A stretch of DNA of 64,000 nucleotides from Catenulispora sp. MAP5-51. Lineage in GTDB: Bacteria > Actinomycetota > Actinomycetes > Streptomycetales > Catenulisporaceae. Position numbers and translations under genes: made by a program. The stretch covers positions 1 through 64,000 of the forward strand of contig NZ_JBGCCH010000009.1 of NCBI RefSeq assembly GCF_041261205.1, given 5' to 3'. The notes under the pieces are model-generated. The model saw only the letters and a list, made by a program, of their open reading frames with translations, searched no databases and was not told the DNA's origin. Shown in pieces: positions 25,520-33,828 of this stretch (positions are counted from its first letter, which is position 1; every line of letters starts with the position of its first letter).

Positions 25520-26377
25520 ATGCCGCGAAGCCGCACCACCCTCGCCGAAGACCTCGCGGTTGCCCGGGTTGTGGCGCCGGACCTCGCGGAGCGGGCCGCG
25601 CGGGTGGTGGAGCGGATGGGCGATCCGAGGGCGGTGTCGCCGCTGCCCGGATGGCGGGCGTCGGACGTCGCGGTGCACCTCGGACTGGCCTGCACCGCCT
25701 ACGCCGCCGCGGTGGCAGGGGAGCTCGAGGCCGGGCGCTGGGACGCGATGGTGCCCGAGCACCCCGACCTCGCGCAGCGCGTCGCGGTGCTGAACGCGAC
25801 CACCCTGGCCAGCGCCGCGCCCGACGAGTACCTGGCGGTCCCCGGCCAGATCCGCGCCGCGGCCGCCACCCTGGTCGCGGCGCTGGGGAAGCGCGAGCCC
25901 GAGGAGCCGTGCAGCATCCCCTGGTTCGGAGCCGACGCGCCGCTGCCGGTGGCCGCCGTCGCGGGCCTGTTCCTGAGCGAGACCGTGCTGCACACGCTGG
26001 ACATCGCCCGCACCTCCGGACAAGCGTGGACGGTGCCGCCGAAGATCGCACGGCTGATCATCTCCCTGACGTACCCGGAGACCATCCCGCGCACCGTCGA
26101 CGCCTCCCGCGCCGCGAACCTGCACGCGGCGGTGCGCATCCACGTGCGCGGCGGCGTGACCCTCGGCATCGACATCGACGGCACCCGCGTCCGGACCCAC
26201 CGCGACCCGCCGCCGGGGCGCACGGACTGCCACATCTGGGTCGAGCCGGCGGCCTTCGTGCTCACCGCGAGCGGCCGCACCTCCCTGGCCCGCCAGATCG
26301 CCGCCGGCCGCATGATCTCCGTGGGCCGCAAGCCCTGGCTGGCACCGGTGATCGCACGCCTGTTCGCTCACCCCTGA
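25520..26377 (+). CDS. Maleylpyruvate isomerase-family, mycothiol-dependent-type protein
   Basis: The 285-residue protein has an MDMPI_N/DinB-like N-terminal four-helix domain (PLPGWRASDVAVHLG, and ETVLHTLDIAR, with the typical metal-binding His residues). A C-terminal sterol-carrier-like domain follows, ending in LARQIAAGRMISVGRKPWL. Members use mycothiol as cofactor or remain uncharacterised. The ATG is at 25520. It follows the quinone oxidoreductase gene by 73 bp and overlaps the convergent small membrane gene by 10 bp. Confidence 0.85.
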   Translation: MPRSRTTLAEDLAVARVVAPDLAERAARVVERMGDPRAVSPLPGWRASDVAVHLGLACTAYAAAVAGELEAGRWDAMVPEHPDLAQRVAVLNATTLASAAPDEYLAVPGQIRAAAATLVAALGKREPEEPCSIPWFGADAPLPVAAVAGLFLSETVLHTLDIARTSGQAWTVPPKIARLIISLTYPETIPRTVDASRAANLHAAVRIHVRGGVTLGIDIDGTRVRTHRDPPPGRTDCHIWVEPAAFVLTASGRTSLARQIAAGRMISVGRKPWLAPVIARLFAHP

Positions 26378-26646
26378 GGCGCGTGCCCCGGAACCCGCAG
26401 CTCGCAGCGGCCGTCGACGCACTCGCGGCGCACCCGCCCCGCCGACAGGGTCTGGACCAGGCCCATGGTCCAGCACATCGGGCAGCCGCGGAGCGCCACC
26501 AGCCCGACCGGGACCAGGAGCAGCGTGGCCAGGCCCAGGACCGGGACGAGCGCGAGGCCGGCGGCCATGGAGCCGAAGCCGAGGAGGCCGCGGGCCAGGT
26601 GGCGGGGGAGGGAGGTGCTGGCGAACTGGTTTGTGCCGTTACCCAC
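26368..26646 (-). CDS. Small membrane protein with CPMCW motif, sigma operon
   Basis: The 92-residue protein has two adjoining hydrophobic stretches (GLLGFGSMAAGLALVPVLGLATLLLVPVGLVAL), then GCPMCWTMGL and a C-terminal CVDGRC. The four Cys residues could bind metal or act as a redox sensor. Its GTG start overlaps the end of the ECF sigma gene by 8 bp, a sign of coupled translation. That context makes it a candidate sigma partner. It is not a standard zinc anti-sigma factor. Confidence 0.8.
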   Translation of the reverse strand: MGNGTNQFASTSLPRHLARGLLGFGSMAAGLALVPVLGLATLLLVPVGLVALRGCPMCWTMGLVQTLSAGRVRRECVDGRCELRVPGHAPQG

Positions 26647-27184
26647 GTCCTGCTCCCTCTGCTCCCTCCGCCACCAGCGCCGCCCTTACCTGCGTCCGCG
26701 CCCGGTGCAGCCGCGACTTCATCGCCGCCACGCTCAGCCCCAGCTCCAGCGCGACCGCGCGCCCCGACCGGCCCTGCACGTCCCGCATGATCAGCACCCT
26801 GCGCAGGTCCTCCGGCAGCGCCACGATCGCCCCGACCACCGCCTCGGCCTCCAGCCGGGCCAACACGTCGTCCTCCACCGGTTCGCAGACCGGCTCGCCG
26901 CCCCACTGCCCGACGCGCCAGCCGCCCCGGGCGCGGCGCAGGCACTCGTTGCGCACGATGCGGAACATCCAGGAGCCCAGCGCCGCCGTCGCGCGCAGCA
27001 TGCCGATGCGGCTGTAGAGGATGATCAGCGCCTCCTGGGCCGCGTCCTCCGCGTCCTGGGGTGTCGCGCACAGTGTTTTGGCGAACCTCAGGACGTGCGG
27101 GTACGACCCCGACACCAGTGCCCGGACCGCCTCCGCGTCGCCGTCCTGGGCCGCGCGGACCAGCTGTTCGCCCGGCCAGGCCAT
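26639..27184 (-). CDS. ECF RNA polymerase sigma factor
   Basis: The 181-residue sigma-70-family factor has region 2 (YPHVLRFAKTLCATPQDAEDAAQEALIILY, then LGSWMFRIVRNECLRRAR) and region 4 (LPEDLRRVLIMRDVQGRSGRAVALELGLSVAAMKSRLHRARTQVR). ATG 27184, behind GGTGAT, gives the N-terminus usual for the group; GTG 27199 is a possible alternative. It sits between a 30-residue membrane peptide gene 7 bp upstream and a small Cys-containing membrane protein overlapping its end. Confidence 0.95.
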   Translation of the reverse strand: MAWPGEQLVRAAQDGDAEAVRALVSGSYPHVLRFAKTLCATPQDAEDAAQEALIILYSRIGMLRATAALGSWMFRIVRNECLRRARGGWRVGQWGGEPVCEPVEDDVLARLEAEAVVGAIVALPEDLRRVLIMRDVQGRSGRAVALELGLSVAAMKSRLHRARTQVRAALVAEGAEGAGRG

Positions 27185-27191
27185 CGCCGTA

Positions 27192-27284
27192 TCACCCACG
27201 TGTCCGACCCCGCTTCCGCATCAGCGACACGGTGCACGCGCACACCAGCACCGCCGCCACGACTCCCGCCGCTGCCCACATCAT
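27192..27284 (-). CDS. Possible 30-residue membrane peptide upstream of the sigma gene
   Basis: The sequence reads MMWAAAGVVAAVLVCACTVSLM followed by a basic tail (RKRGRTRG). It is a single hydrophobic helix with two Cys residues. A GAGG site precedes two ATGs, and the stop lies 7 bp before the sigma start. Its size is too small for coding statistics, so it is supported mainly by context. Confidence 0.45.
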   Translation of the reverse strand: MMWAAAGVVAAVLVCACTVSLMRKRGRTRG

Positions 27285-27394
27285 CCTCGGTGTCCTCTCC
27301 GTTTTCCGGTGGCCGGCCGACGACCGGCTCCGGGGATAAGAGGCGCGCGGTCCCCGGAAGGATTCATCCGGGGCGTCCATGTTTTGATGGCCGG

Positions 27395-27898
27395 GTGAAC
27401 CCCGACGAAGAGCTCGTCTACGAAGTGGACGAGAACGACCGGATCCTGCGGATCGTGCGCCGCGGCGAACTCACCGACAAGAACCTGCGCCACCGCAGCG
27501 TCGAGATCCTCTTCCGCGACAACGCGGGCCGGATCCTGGTGCACCGGCGGGCCGCCGCCAAGCGCGTGTTCCCCCAGTACTACGACATGTTCGTGGCCGG
27601 CATGGTGCCGGCCGGCGAGTCCTACGACCAGGCCGCGCGCCGGGAGGCCGGCGAGGAGGTCGGGCAGCGCAACGTGCTGCTGCGGCCGGTCGGCAGGTGG
27701 CGGTTCGACGACGACCGGGTGCCGCAGTGGGGCTCGGTCTACACCGCGACCGTCACCGGCCCGGTGGTCCCGCAGGTCGAGGAGGTCGAGTGGTTCGGCT
27801 TCCTGACCGAGGCCGAGCTGGCCGAGAAGATCGGGCAGGACAAGTTCTGTCCGGACAGCCTGTACTTCTACCGCCGGCTGCGCCGCGAGGCCGACTGA
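27395..27898 (+). CDS. NUDIX hydrolase
   Basis: The 167-residue protein hydrolyses a nucleoside diphosphate linked to another group. The Nudix box runs from GMVPAGESYDQAARREAGEE to GQ and fits Gx5Ex7REUxEExGU. The N-terminus (ELVYEVDENDRILRIVRRGEL) and the MFVAGMVPAG segment resemble YfcD/IPP-isomerase-like members. It starts at GTG 27395 and is divergent from the sigma operon. Substrate unknown. Confidence 0.93.
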   Translation: MNPDEELVYEVDENDRILRIVRRGELTDKNLRHRSVEILFRDNAGRILVHRRAAAKRVFPQYYDMFVAGMVPAGESYDQAARREAGEEVGQRNVLLRPVGRWRFDDDRVPQWGSVYTATVTGPVVPQVEEVEWFGFLTEAELAEKIGQDKFCPDSLYFYRRLRREAD

Positions 27899-28051
27899 GC
27901 AAGCCGAACACCGGCCGGCTCATCGCGAGCCCGGCCCGCCGCGAGCCCGGCCGACCCTTGATCGGGCCCTGAACAGCCCCGCCGCGCGCGACGCGACCGG
28001 CCTCCGGACACCACCCGCCGGTCGCGATCGCTGTCGGCTAGATTGGGCCGG

Positions 28052-31000
28052 GTGGCACAGACGGCGGCACTAGGCCGGGAACCGGAGTCGGCGCGCTCGC
28101 GACTGGTCAGGCTCGGCTTCACCGATCCCGAATCCGCCCTCCAGACCCTCGCCGAGGCGCCGCTGGGCGAGTTGCGCGGCGACCCGCTCTTCCTGGAGGC
28201 GCTGGGCCGCACCGCCGACCCCGACCAGGCCCTGGCCGCCACCGGGCGGCTGCTGGCGGCCGCCGGCGACGCCGAGAAGCTGGCCGCCACCCTGGCCTCG
28301 GCCAAACCCTTCCAGGACCGGCTGCTCGGCGTTCTCGGGGTGAGTGTGGCGCTCGGGGAGCACCTGGAGCGCCATCCCGAGGCCTGGCACGGGCTCGTCG
28401 AGTTCGACGTCGAGGACCTGGCCCCGGCGTTCCGGCGGCTGATGCTGGAGGCGGTCGGGGCCGGTGCCGCGGTCCCGGATCCGGTGGCCGCCCTGGCCGG
28501 GATCCCCGCCCGGGACGCCCTGCGCGTCGCCTACCGGGACGCCCTGCTGGGCATCGCCGCGCGGGACATCGGCGCCTCCCTGAAGGACGACGCCACCGCC
28601 ACGTACGACCAAACGGCCGCCGACTTGTCGGACCTGGCCACCGCCACCCTGGAGGCGGCCCTGGCGGTGGCCCGCGCGGAACTTCCCGACGATTCCCCGG
28701 CGGCGCGCCTGGCGGTCATCGCGATGGGCAAGTGCGGCGCCCGGGAGCTCAACTACGTCAGCGACGTCGACGTGGTGTTCGTCGCCGCCGCCCCCGACGG
28801 GACCGACCCCGACGAGGAGCACCTGGCCCTGCGCACCGCCACGCAGCTGGCCGCGACGATGATGCGGGTCTGCTCCGACACCACCTCCGAGGGCTCCATC
28901 TGGCAGGTCGACGCGAACCTGCGCCCCGAGGGCAAGAACGGCCCCCTGGTGCGCTCCCTGGCCAGCCACATCGCCTACTACGAGCGCTGGGCCAAGACCT
29001 GGGAGTTCCAGGCGCTGCTCAAGGCGCGCGCCGCCGCCGGCGATCCGGACCTGGGCGCCAAGTACGTCGAGGCCGTCACGCCGATGGTGTGGGCGGCCTC
29101 GCGGCGTGACGGGTTCGTCGCGGACGTCCAGGCGATGCGCCGGCGTGTCGTCGCCCACATCCCGGCCAAGGAGGCCGAGCGGGAACTGAAGCTCGGATCC
29201 GGCGGTTTGCGGGACATCGAGTTCGCCGTGCAGCTGCTGCAACTCGTGCACGGCCCCACCGATCCCGCCCTGCGCAAGCGCGGGACGCTGGAGTCGCTGG
29301 CGGCTCTTTCCGCAGGTGGGTACGTGGGCCGCACCGATGCCGGGGCGCTGGCCGACGCCTACCGCTTCCTGCGCACGCTGGAGCACCGGCTGCAGATCCA
29401 CCGGCTCCGGCGCACCCACACGCTGCCCGAGGAGAAGCCGGAACGGCGGCGTCTCGGGCGGTCCATGGGCTTCCGCAAGGATCCGGTAGATCAGCTGAAC
29501 GGTGAATGGAAACGGCACAAGCGGGAAGTAAGGCGCCTGCACGAAAAGCTCTTTTACCGACCGTTGTTAGACGCGGTGGCCCGCTTGACGCCGGGTCAAG
29601 CCGCATTGGGTGGTGCTGTTCACTTGTCGCCGGAGGCTGCACAGTCACGGTTGGAAGCACTCGGCTATACCGATCCCGCAGGAGCGTTGCGTCACCTGAC
29701 GGCGCTCACCTCGGGGGTGAGCCGGCGGGCAGCGATCCAGCGGACGCTGCTGCCGGTGATGCTCGACTGGTTCGCCGACGCGGCGGATCCGGACGGCGGA
29801 TTGTTGGCGTTCCGCAAGGCGTCCGAGGCGCTGGGGGACACGCACTGGTACTTGCGGCTGCTGCGTGACGAGGGTGCCGCGGCTGAACACTTGGCGCGCG
29901 TTCTGGCCTCGGGCCGGTATGCGCCGGACTTGTTGCTGCGGGCGCCGGAGGCGGTGGCGATCCTCGGTGACCCGGCGAATCTGGTGCCGCGGGCCCGGCC
30001 GGTGCTGGAGGCGGAGATCCTGGCCGCGGTCGGGCGTGCTTCCACCCCTGAGGCGGCTGTCGCCGCGGCGCGCGCTGTGCGTCGGCGCGAGCTCTTCCGT
30101 ATCTCCGCGGCGGACTTACTGGGCCTGCTCACCGTCGAGCAGATCGGCGACGGCCTCAGCGCGGTCACCGCGGCCACCTTGAGTGGTGCGTTACAGGCTG
30201 CGACTACTGCGATCGAGAACCGGCTCGGCACGCCGCTGCCGACGCGCTTCGCGATCATCGCCGCCGGCCGGTTCGGCGGGCGCGAACTCGGCTACGGCAG
30301 CGATGCGGACGTGTTGTTCGTGCACGATCCCTTGCCGGACGAGGCCGCAGACGCGGAGTCGGAGCCGGAGAGGCTGTCCCGCGACGGCGCGAGGCCCACG
30401 AACGCCGCCCGCGGCGTCTCCGCCCAGCGCGAGCGCGCCGCGACCGACGCCGCGCACGCCGTGGCCAACGAACTGCGCCGGCTGCTCCAGATCCCGACCC
30501 CGGACCCGCCGCTGATCATCGACGCCGACCTGCGCCCCGAAGGCCGGCAGGGTCCGCTGGTCCGCACCCTGAGTTCCTACGCCGAGTACTACCGCCGCTG
30601 GTCGGAGGTCTGGGAGTCCCAGGCTCTGCTGCGCGCCGAACCGGTCGCCGGCGACCCGGATCTGGGCCGGGAGTTCACGGACCTGATCGACCCGCTGCGC
30701 CGCCCGTCATCAGGGCTCGATGAGACCTCGGTGCGCGAGATCCGGCGGATCAAGGCCCGCGTGGAGGCCGAACGGCTGCCGCGCGGCGCGGACAAGGCCA
30801 TGCACACCAAGCTCGGCCCCGGCGGCCTGTCCGACGTCGAGTGGACCGTGCAGTTGCTCCAGCTCTGCTACGCGCACGAGATCCCCACCCTGCAGACGAC
30901 CCGCACCCGCCTGGCTCTGTCCGCCGCCGTCGATGCCGGTCTGCTGGAGGCCGACGACGGCGAGATCCTCGACGAGGCCTGGATCGAGGCCACGCGCGTC

Positions 31001-31213
31001 CGCAACGGCATCATGCTGGTCCGCGGCCGCGCCGGCGACTCGATCCCGAACGACATCAAGGAGCGCGCCGGGATCGCGATGTATCTGGGCTCTGAGAACA
31101 GCGAGGAGTTCGTCGAGGAGTACCGGCGGGGTGCTCGGCGGGCGCGTGCGGTGGTCGAGCGGGTCTTCTATGACTGGAACCACGACGGGGGACGGTCCGG
31201 GGCTGAGGCCTGA
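28052..31213 (+). CDS. glnE: Bifunctional glutamine synthetase adenylyltransferase/adenylyl-removing enzyme
   Basis: This enzyme adds and removes AMP on a Tyr of glutamine synthetase in response to nitrogen status. The 1053-residue length is typical. Two nucleotidyltransferase domains are visible, with GKCGARELNYVSDVDVVFV (first half) and GRFGGRELGYGSDADVLFV (second half). Both are followed by DANLRPEGKNGPLVRSL or DADLRPEGRQGPLVRTL blocks and GPGGLSDVEW-type segments. GTG 28052 was preferred over TTG 28043. glnA2 lies 4.4 kb upstream on the same strand. Confidence 0.97.
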   Translation: MAQTAALGREPESARSRLVRLGFTDPESALQTLAEAPLGELRGDPLFLEALGRTADPDQALAATGRLLAAAGDAEKLAATLASAKPFQDRLLGVLGVSVALGEHLERHPEAWHGLVEFDVEDLAPAFRRLMLEAVGAGAAVPDPVAALAGIPARDALRVAYRDALLGIAARDIGASLKDDATATYDQTAADLSDLATATLEAALAVARAELPDDSPAARLAVIAMGKCGARELNYVSDVDVVFVAAAPDGTDPDEEHLALRTATQLAATMMRVCSDTTSEGSIWQVDANLRPEGKNGPLVRSLASHIAYYERWAKTWEFQALLKARAAAGDPDLGAKYVEAVTPMVWAASRRDGFVADVQAMRRRVVAHIPAKEAERELKLGSGGLRDIEFAVQLLQLVHGPTDPALRKRGTLESLAALSAGGYVGRTDAGALADAYRFLRTLEHRLQIHRLRRTHTLPEEKPERRRLGRSMGFRKDPVDQLNGEWKRHKREVRRLHEKLFYRPLLDAVARLTPGQAALGGAVHLSPEAAQSRLEALGYTDPAGALRHLTALTSGVSRRAAIQRTLLPVMLDWFADAADPDGGLLAFRKASEALGDTHWYLRLLRDEGAAAEHLARVLASGRYAPDLLLRAPEAVAILGDPANLVPRARPVLEAEILAAVGRASTPEAAVAAARAVRRRELFRISAADLLGLLTVEQIGDGLSAVTAATLSGALQAATTAIENRLGTPLPTRFAIIAAGRFGGRELGYGSDADVLFVHDPLPDEAADAESEPERLSRDGARPTNAARGVSAQRERAATDAAHAVANELRRLLQIPTPDPPLIIDADLRPEGRQGPLVRTLSSYAEYYRRWSEVWESQALLRAEPVAGDPDLGREFTDLIDPLRRPSSGLDETSVREIRRIKARVEAERLPRGADKAMHTKLGPGGLSDVEWTVQLLQLCYAHEIPTLQTTRTRLALSAAVDAGLLEADDGEILDEAWIEATRVRNGIMLVRGRAGDSIPNDIKERAGIAMYLGSENSEEFVEEYRRGARRARAVVERVFYDWNHDGGRSGAEA

Positions 31214-31614
31214 GCCCGGCCCGGGTCCTGCTGCTTGAGGAACGCGATCAGCCGTCGGAGGGCTTGAGCCTGCGAAGCCAGGCTCTTGCTCGCGGCTCGG
31301 AGCGTCTGTGCGGAGCCCGGGACGTCTTGCGGCGGCCCGAGTCCGTGCGCGGCGTATGCCTGCTCCAGGTGGATCGTTCTGCGCCTTCGCTCGGGCTCGG
31401 GCTCGGTGTCGTACGCCACCAAGCTCGTCCCCACGCACAGATCGCGGCCGCTGTAGTCGAAGAACTGGACCTCGACCGCCAGGTTCGCGCGGTGGTAGAC
31501 AATGCCGCGCTCCGTCGACTCAGGGCCCGCATAGCCTTCGTCGTCGACCAGGAACGCGAAGTGGATCGCGCCCTCGGTCTGCACCAGCTCAATGGGATGT
31601 ACCGTCCGCCCCAT
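31168..31614 (-). CDS. Unknown protein overlapping the glnE 3' end
   Basis: The 148-residue protein is of no recognised family. It has a beta-rich N-terminal half (IHFAFLVDDEGYAGPESTER, LAVEVQFFDYSGRDLCVGTSLV) and a C-terminal helical region, LRAASKSLASQAQALRRLIAFL. Its stop lies 46 bp inside convergent glnE. The ATG at 31614 is 29 bp past the stop of the serine hydrolase gene on the same strand, so the two may share a transcript. The codon pattern supports it being coding. Confidence 0.65.
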   Translation of the reverse strand: MGRTVHPIELVQTEGAIHFAFLVDDEGYAGPESTERGIVYHRANLAVEVQFFDYSGRDLCVGTSLVAYDTEPEPERRRRTIHLEQAYAAHGLGPPQDVPGSAQTLRAASKSLASQAQALRRLIAFLKQQDPGRAQASAPDRPPSWFQS

Positions 31615-31643
31615 GGAGCGGTTGTTCCCTGCGTCGGCGGTGC

Positions 31644-33008
31644 TTAGCCGACCCGGCCGAACAACCGCCCCGCGATGTCGATGCCGGTGACTGCCCCGTT
31701 CGCGTCGCGGGTGAACAGTCCGCGCTGCCCCTTCAGGCCGCCTTCGGTGATGATGTAGTCGTCGCCCTCCTCGGCGAGGAAGCCCATTGCGGCGGCGGGG
31801 TAGTCCTGGGGCATGTCGGTGTCGGAGGCGGCGCGGATCTCCGGCTTGATGCCGACCGCGAGGGTCAGGTGCTCGCCGTCGTCGGCGACGTCCAGGTTCA
31901 TGGCGTCGATCTCGTAGCGGCCGACGACGTCGCGGTTGCGGGCGGCGTCGTATGGCACCGGCTCCGGGGTTTCCTCGACCACTGAGAGGTAGTGCTCCAG
32001 CGCCCACTTCACGATGTCCTGGTTCAGCTGGTAGCCCTCGGGCGCGCAGTTGCTCAGCGCCACCACCGCGAAGCCGTGCTCGGGGACCACGAGCAGTTCG
32101 GAGAACTGGCCGTTGCCGCTGCCGCCGTGGCCGAAGGTGCGGACGCCGCCGATCTCGTTGAGGAACCAGCCGAATCCGAAGGCGTCGCCGAGTGTGGAGC
32201 CGCGCAGCGCGGACTTCGGCTCCTGCATCGAGCGGCGGGCTTGGGGTGAGAGCACGTCGGCGGCGGCGCCGATCTGCTCCCCGAGGTGGAAGCGGGCCCA
32301 GCGCAGCAGGTCGGCGGCGCAGGACACGGCGCCTCCGCCGGGGTTGTTGCCGTGGGTGCCGGCCGGGTAGGACTTCCAGGGGGTGGCGGTGTGCAGGACG
32401 CCGTCGGCGTCGCGGTTGTGGCCGACGGCGTGTTTGCGGGTCATGACGTCGTCGAGGTCGAAGACGGTGTCGGTCAGGCCCAGCGGGGTGAGGACGAGGT
32501 CGGTCACGGCCTGCTCGTACAGCTGCCCGGTGACCTTCTCGATCACCCGGCCCAGCAGGTTGTACCCGGCCTGGCTGTACGAGGCGCGGGCGCCGGGCTC
32601 GCCGATCAGCGGCAGCGCCTCCAGCTTCGCGACGAAGGCAGCCAGCGACCCGTCACCGTGATCGGTGTCGATCAGGTTCCACTCCAGGCCGCCGGTGTGG
32701 TCGAGCAGGTGGCGGACGGTGAGGCGCGCGGCGTGTGACTCGTCGGCCAGCTTCAGCTCCGGCACATAGGTCCGCACCGTGGTTTCCAAGTCCACGCGGC
32801 CCTCGGCTTCCAGGCGCATCAGCGCGGTGGCGGTGAAGGACTTCGTCGTGGAGGCGATGTGGAAGACGGTTCGTTCGTCCACCCCGACCGAGGCGAAGAA
32901 CTCCTGACCGCCGACCAGCACACCGACGCTGACACCGGGGACGTCGTAGGCCTTCGCCGCCTCGGCGACGAACACGGCCAGGTTCTCGGCGCTCTCCCGC
33001 ACAGTCAT
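31644..33008 (-). CDS. Serine hydrolase, class C beta-lactamase family
   Basis: The 454-residue protein shares the penicillin-binding/beta-lactamase fold, often an esterase or D-aminopeptidase. The nucleophile motif SxxK is STTK (~53-56) in HIASTTKSFTATALMRLEAEG. The Tyr motif region is YSQAGYNLLG, and the third motif is HGG (FGHGGSGNG). There is a C-terminal extra domain of ~110 residues. No signal peptide was seen. It is divergent from a TetR gene with two operators between them, so the TetR is probably its regulator. Confidence 0.93.
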   Translation of the reverse strand: MTVRESAENLAVFVAEAAKAYDVPGVSVGVLVGGQEFFASVGVDERTVFHIASTTKSFTATALMRLEAEGRVDLETTVRTYVPELKLADESHAARLTVRHLLDHTGGLEWNLIDTDHGDGSLAAFVAKLEALPLIGEPGARASYSQAGYNLLGRVIEKVTGQLYEQAVTDLVLTPLGLTDTVFDLDDVMTRKHAVGHNRDADGVLHTATPWKSYPAGTHGNNPGGGAVSCAADLLRWARFHLGEQIGAAADVLSPQARRSMQEPKSALRGSTLGDAFGFGWFLNEIGGVRTFGHGGSGNGQFSELLVVPEHGFAVVALSNCAPEGYQLNQDIVKWALEHYLSVVEETPEPVPYDAARNRDVVGRYEIDAMNLDVADDGEHLTLAVGIKPEIRAASDTDMPQDYPAAAMGFLAEEGDDYIITEGGLKGQRGLFTRDANGAVTGIDIAGRLFGRVG

Positions 33009-33031
33009 CTCGATCTCCCCTTGGGCGAGTA

Positions 33032-33084
33032 ACTTGCACTTAGTTCAAGTGGAACGGTAGCGGTGACTTGAACTAAGTGCAAGT
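33032..33084. promoter_or_regulatory. Two inverted 19-bp TetR-type operators
   Basis: 33032-33050 and 33066-33084 are exact inverted copies. Each is itself a near palindrome, ACTTGAACTAAGTGCAAGT in one orientation, pairing at all but the three variable positions. They are separated by 15 bp in the divergent gap between the serine hydrolase and TetR genes, 12-24 bp from the two starts. Confidence 0.85.
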
Positions 33085-33095
33085 ACACTGGCGGC

Positions 33096-33764
33096 ATGCC
33101 TCGGAACACGCTCACGGTGGAACAGATCGTTCGCGCGGCGATCGCGCAGCTCGACGAGGAGGGTCTGGACGGCCTCAACATGCGCGCCCTCGGCAAGCGT
33201 CTGGACGTCGCCGCGACCGCCGTCTACTGGCACATCAAGACCAAGGACGAGGTGGTCCGGCTGGCCACCGACGCGGCCTGGGGGGAGGTCGAGCTGCCGG
33301 ATCCGGCGGCGGTCGGGTGGCGTCAGGCGGCTGTGCGCACCGCGAGCAGCACGCACGCGATGTTCATGCGGCATCCGTGGATGGGGCAGGCGTTCGGGGG
33401 CTATCTGCTCTACGGCCCCGGCAAGTCCCGCCACGACGACCACCTGCTCGCCGTCTACGAGACTGCGGGCTTCGCGCCCGCTGATGCGGACCGGGCCGCG
33501 GCGGCCGTGTTCACCTACGTGCTGGGCAACGCGCTGGCGCCGGCCGCGATGGTCGCGCTGAACCGCCGACTGGCAATGGGAGGCGAGGAAGCGGCTCGGG
33601 CGTTCGCGGAGGCGAGGGAGAATTCCTTGGCGATCGCGCGGACGTTTCCGAGGCTGCGGGAGCGTGTCGACAGTCCGGCGGCTTCTTATGCCGGGACGCC
33701 GGAGGAGAGTTTCGAGTTCGGGCTCGCGGCGATGCTGGACGGGTTCGAGGCGCGGTTGGCTTGA
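33096..33764 (+). CDS. TetR-family regulator with TetR-type C-terminal domain
   Basis: The 222-residue repressor has IVRAAIAQLDEEGLDGLNMRALGKRLDVAATAVYWHIKTKDEVV, which holds the helix-turn-helix (~27-55). The C-terminal domain resembles TetR_C of tetracycline-repressor type (HPWMGQAFGGYLLYG, FTYVLGNALAPAAM). The ATG at 33096 lies 12 bp after one of two 19-bp operators, so autorepression is likely together with control of the divergent serine hydrolase. Confidence 0.94.
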   Translation: MPRNTLTVEQIVRAAIAQLDEEGLDGLNMRALGKRLDVAATAVYWHIKTKDEVVRLATDAAWGEVELPDPAAVGWRQAAVRTASSTHAMFMRHPWMGQAFGGYLLYGPGKSRHDDHLLAVYETAGFAPADADRAAAAVFTYVLGNALAPAAMVALNRRLAMGGEEAARAFAEARENSLAIARTFPRLRERVDSPAASYAGTPEESFEFGLAAMLDGFEARLA

Positions 33765-33786
33765 GTGTCGCGGGAGCGGGCCCATG

Positions 33787-33812
33787 AAAAAACGGGCCCA
33801 CTAGGGGCCCGT
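33787..33812 (-). terminator. Rho-independent terminator for the PAP2 gene
   Basis: ACGGGCCC (33792-33799) and GGGCCCGT (33805-33812) form a perfect 8-bp stem with a 5-nt loop. In the leftward direction the stem is followed by six T residues (A-tract 33787-33792), a canonical terminator. The stem also lies just after the TetR gene and may end both transcripts. Confidence 0.85.
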
Positions 33813-33828
33813 CCAGTAGTCGTGAGAG

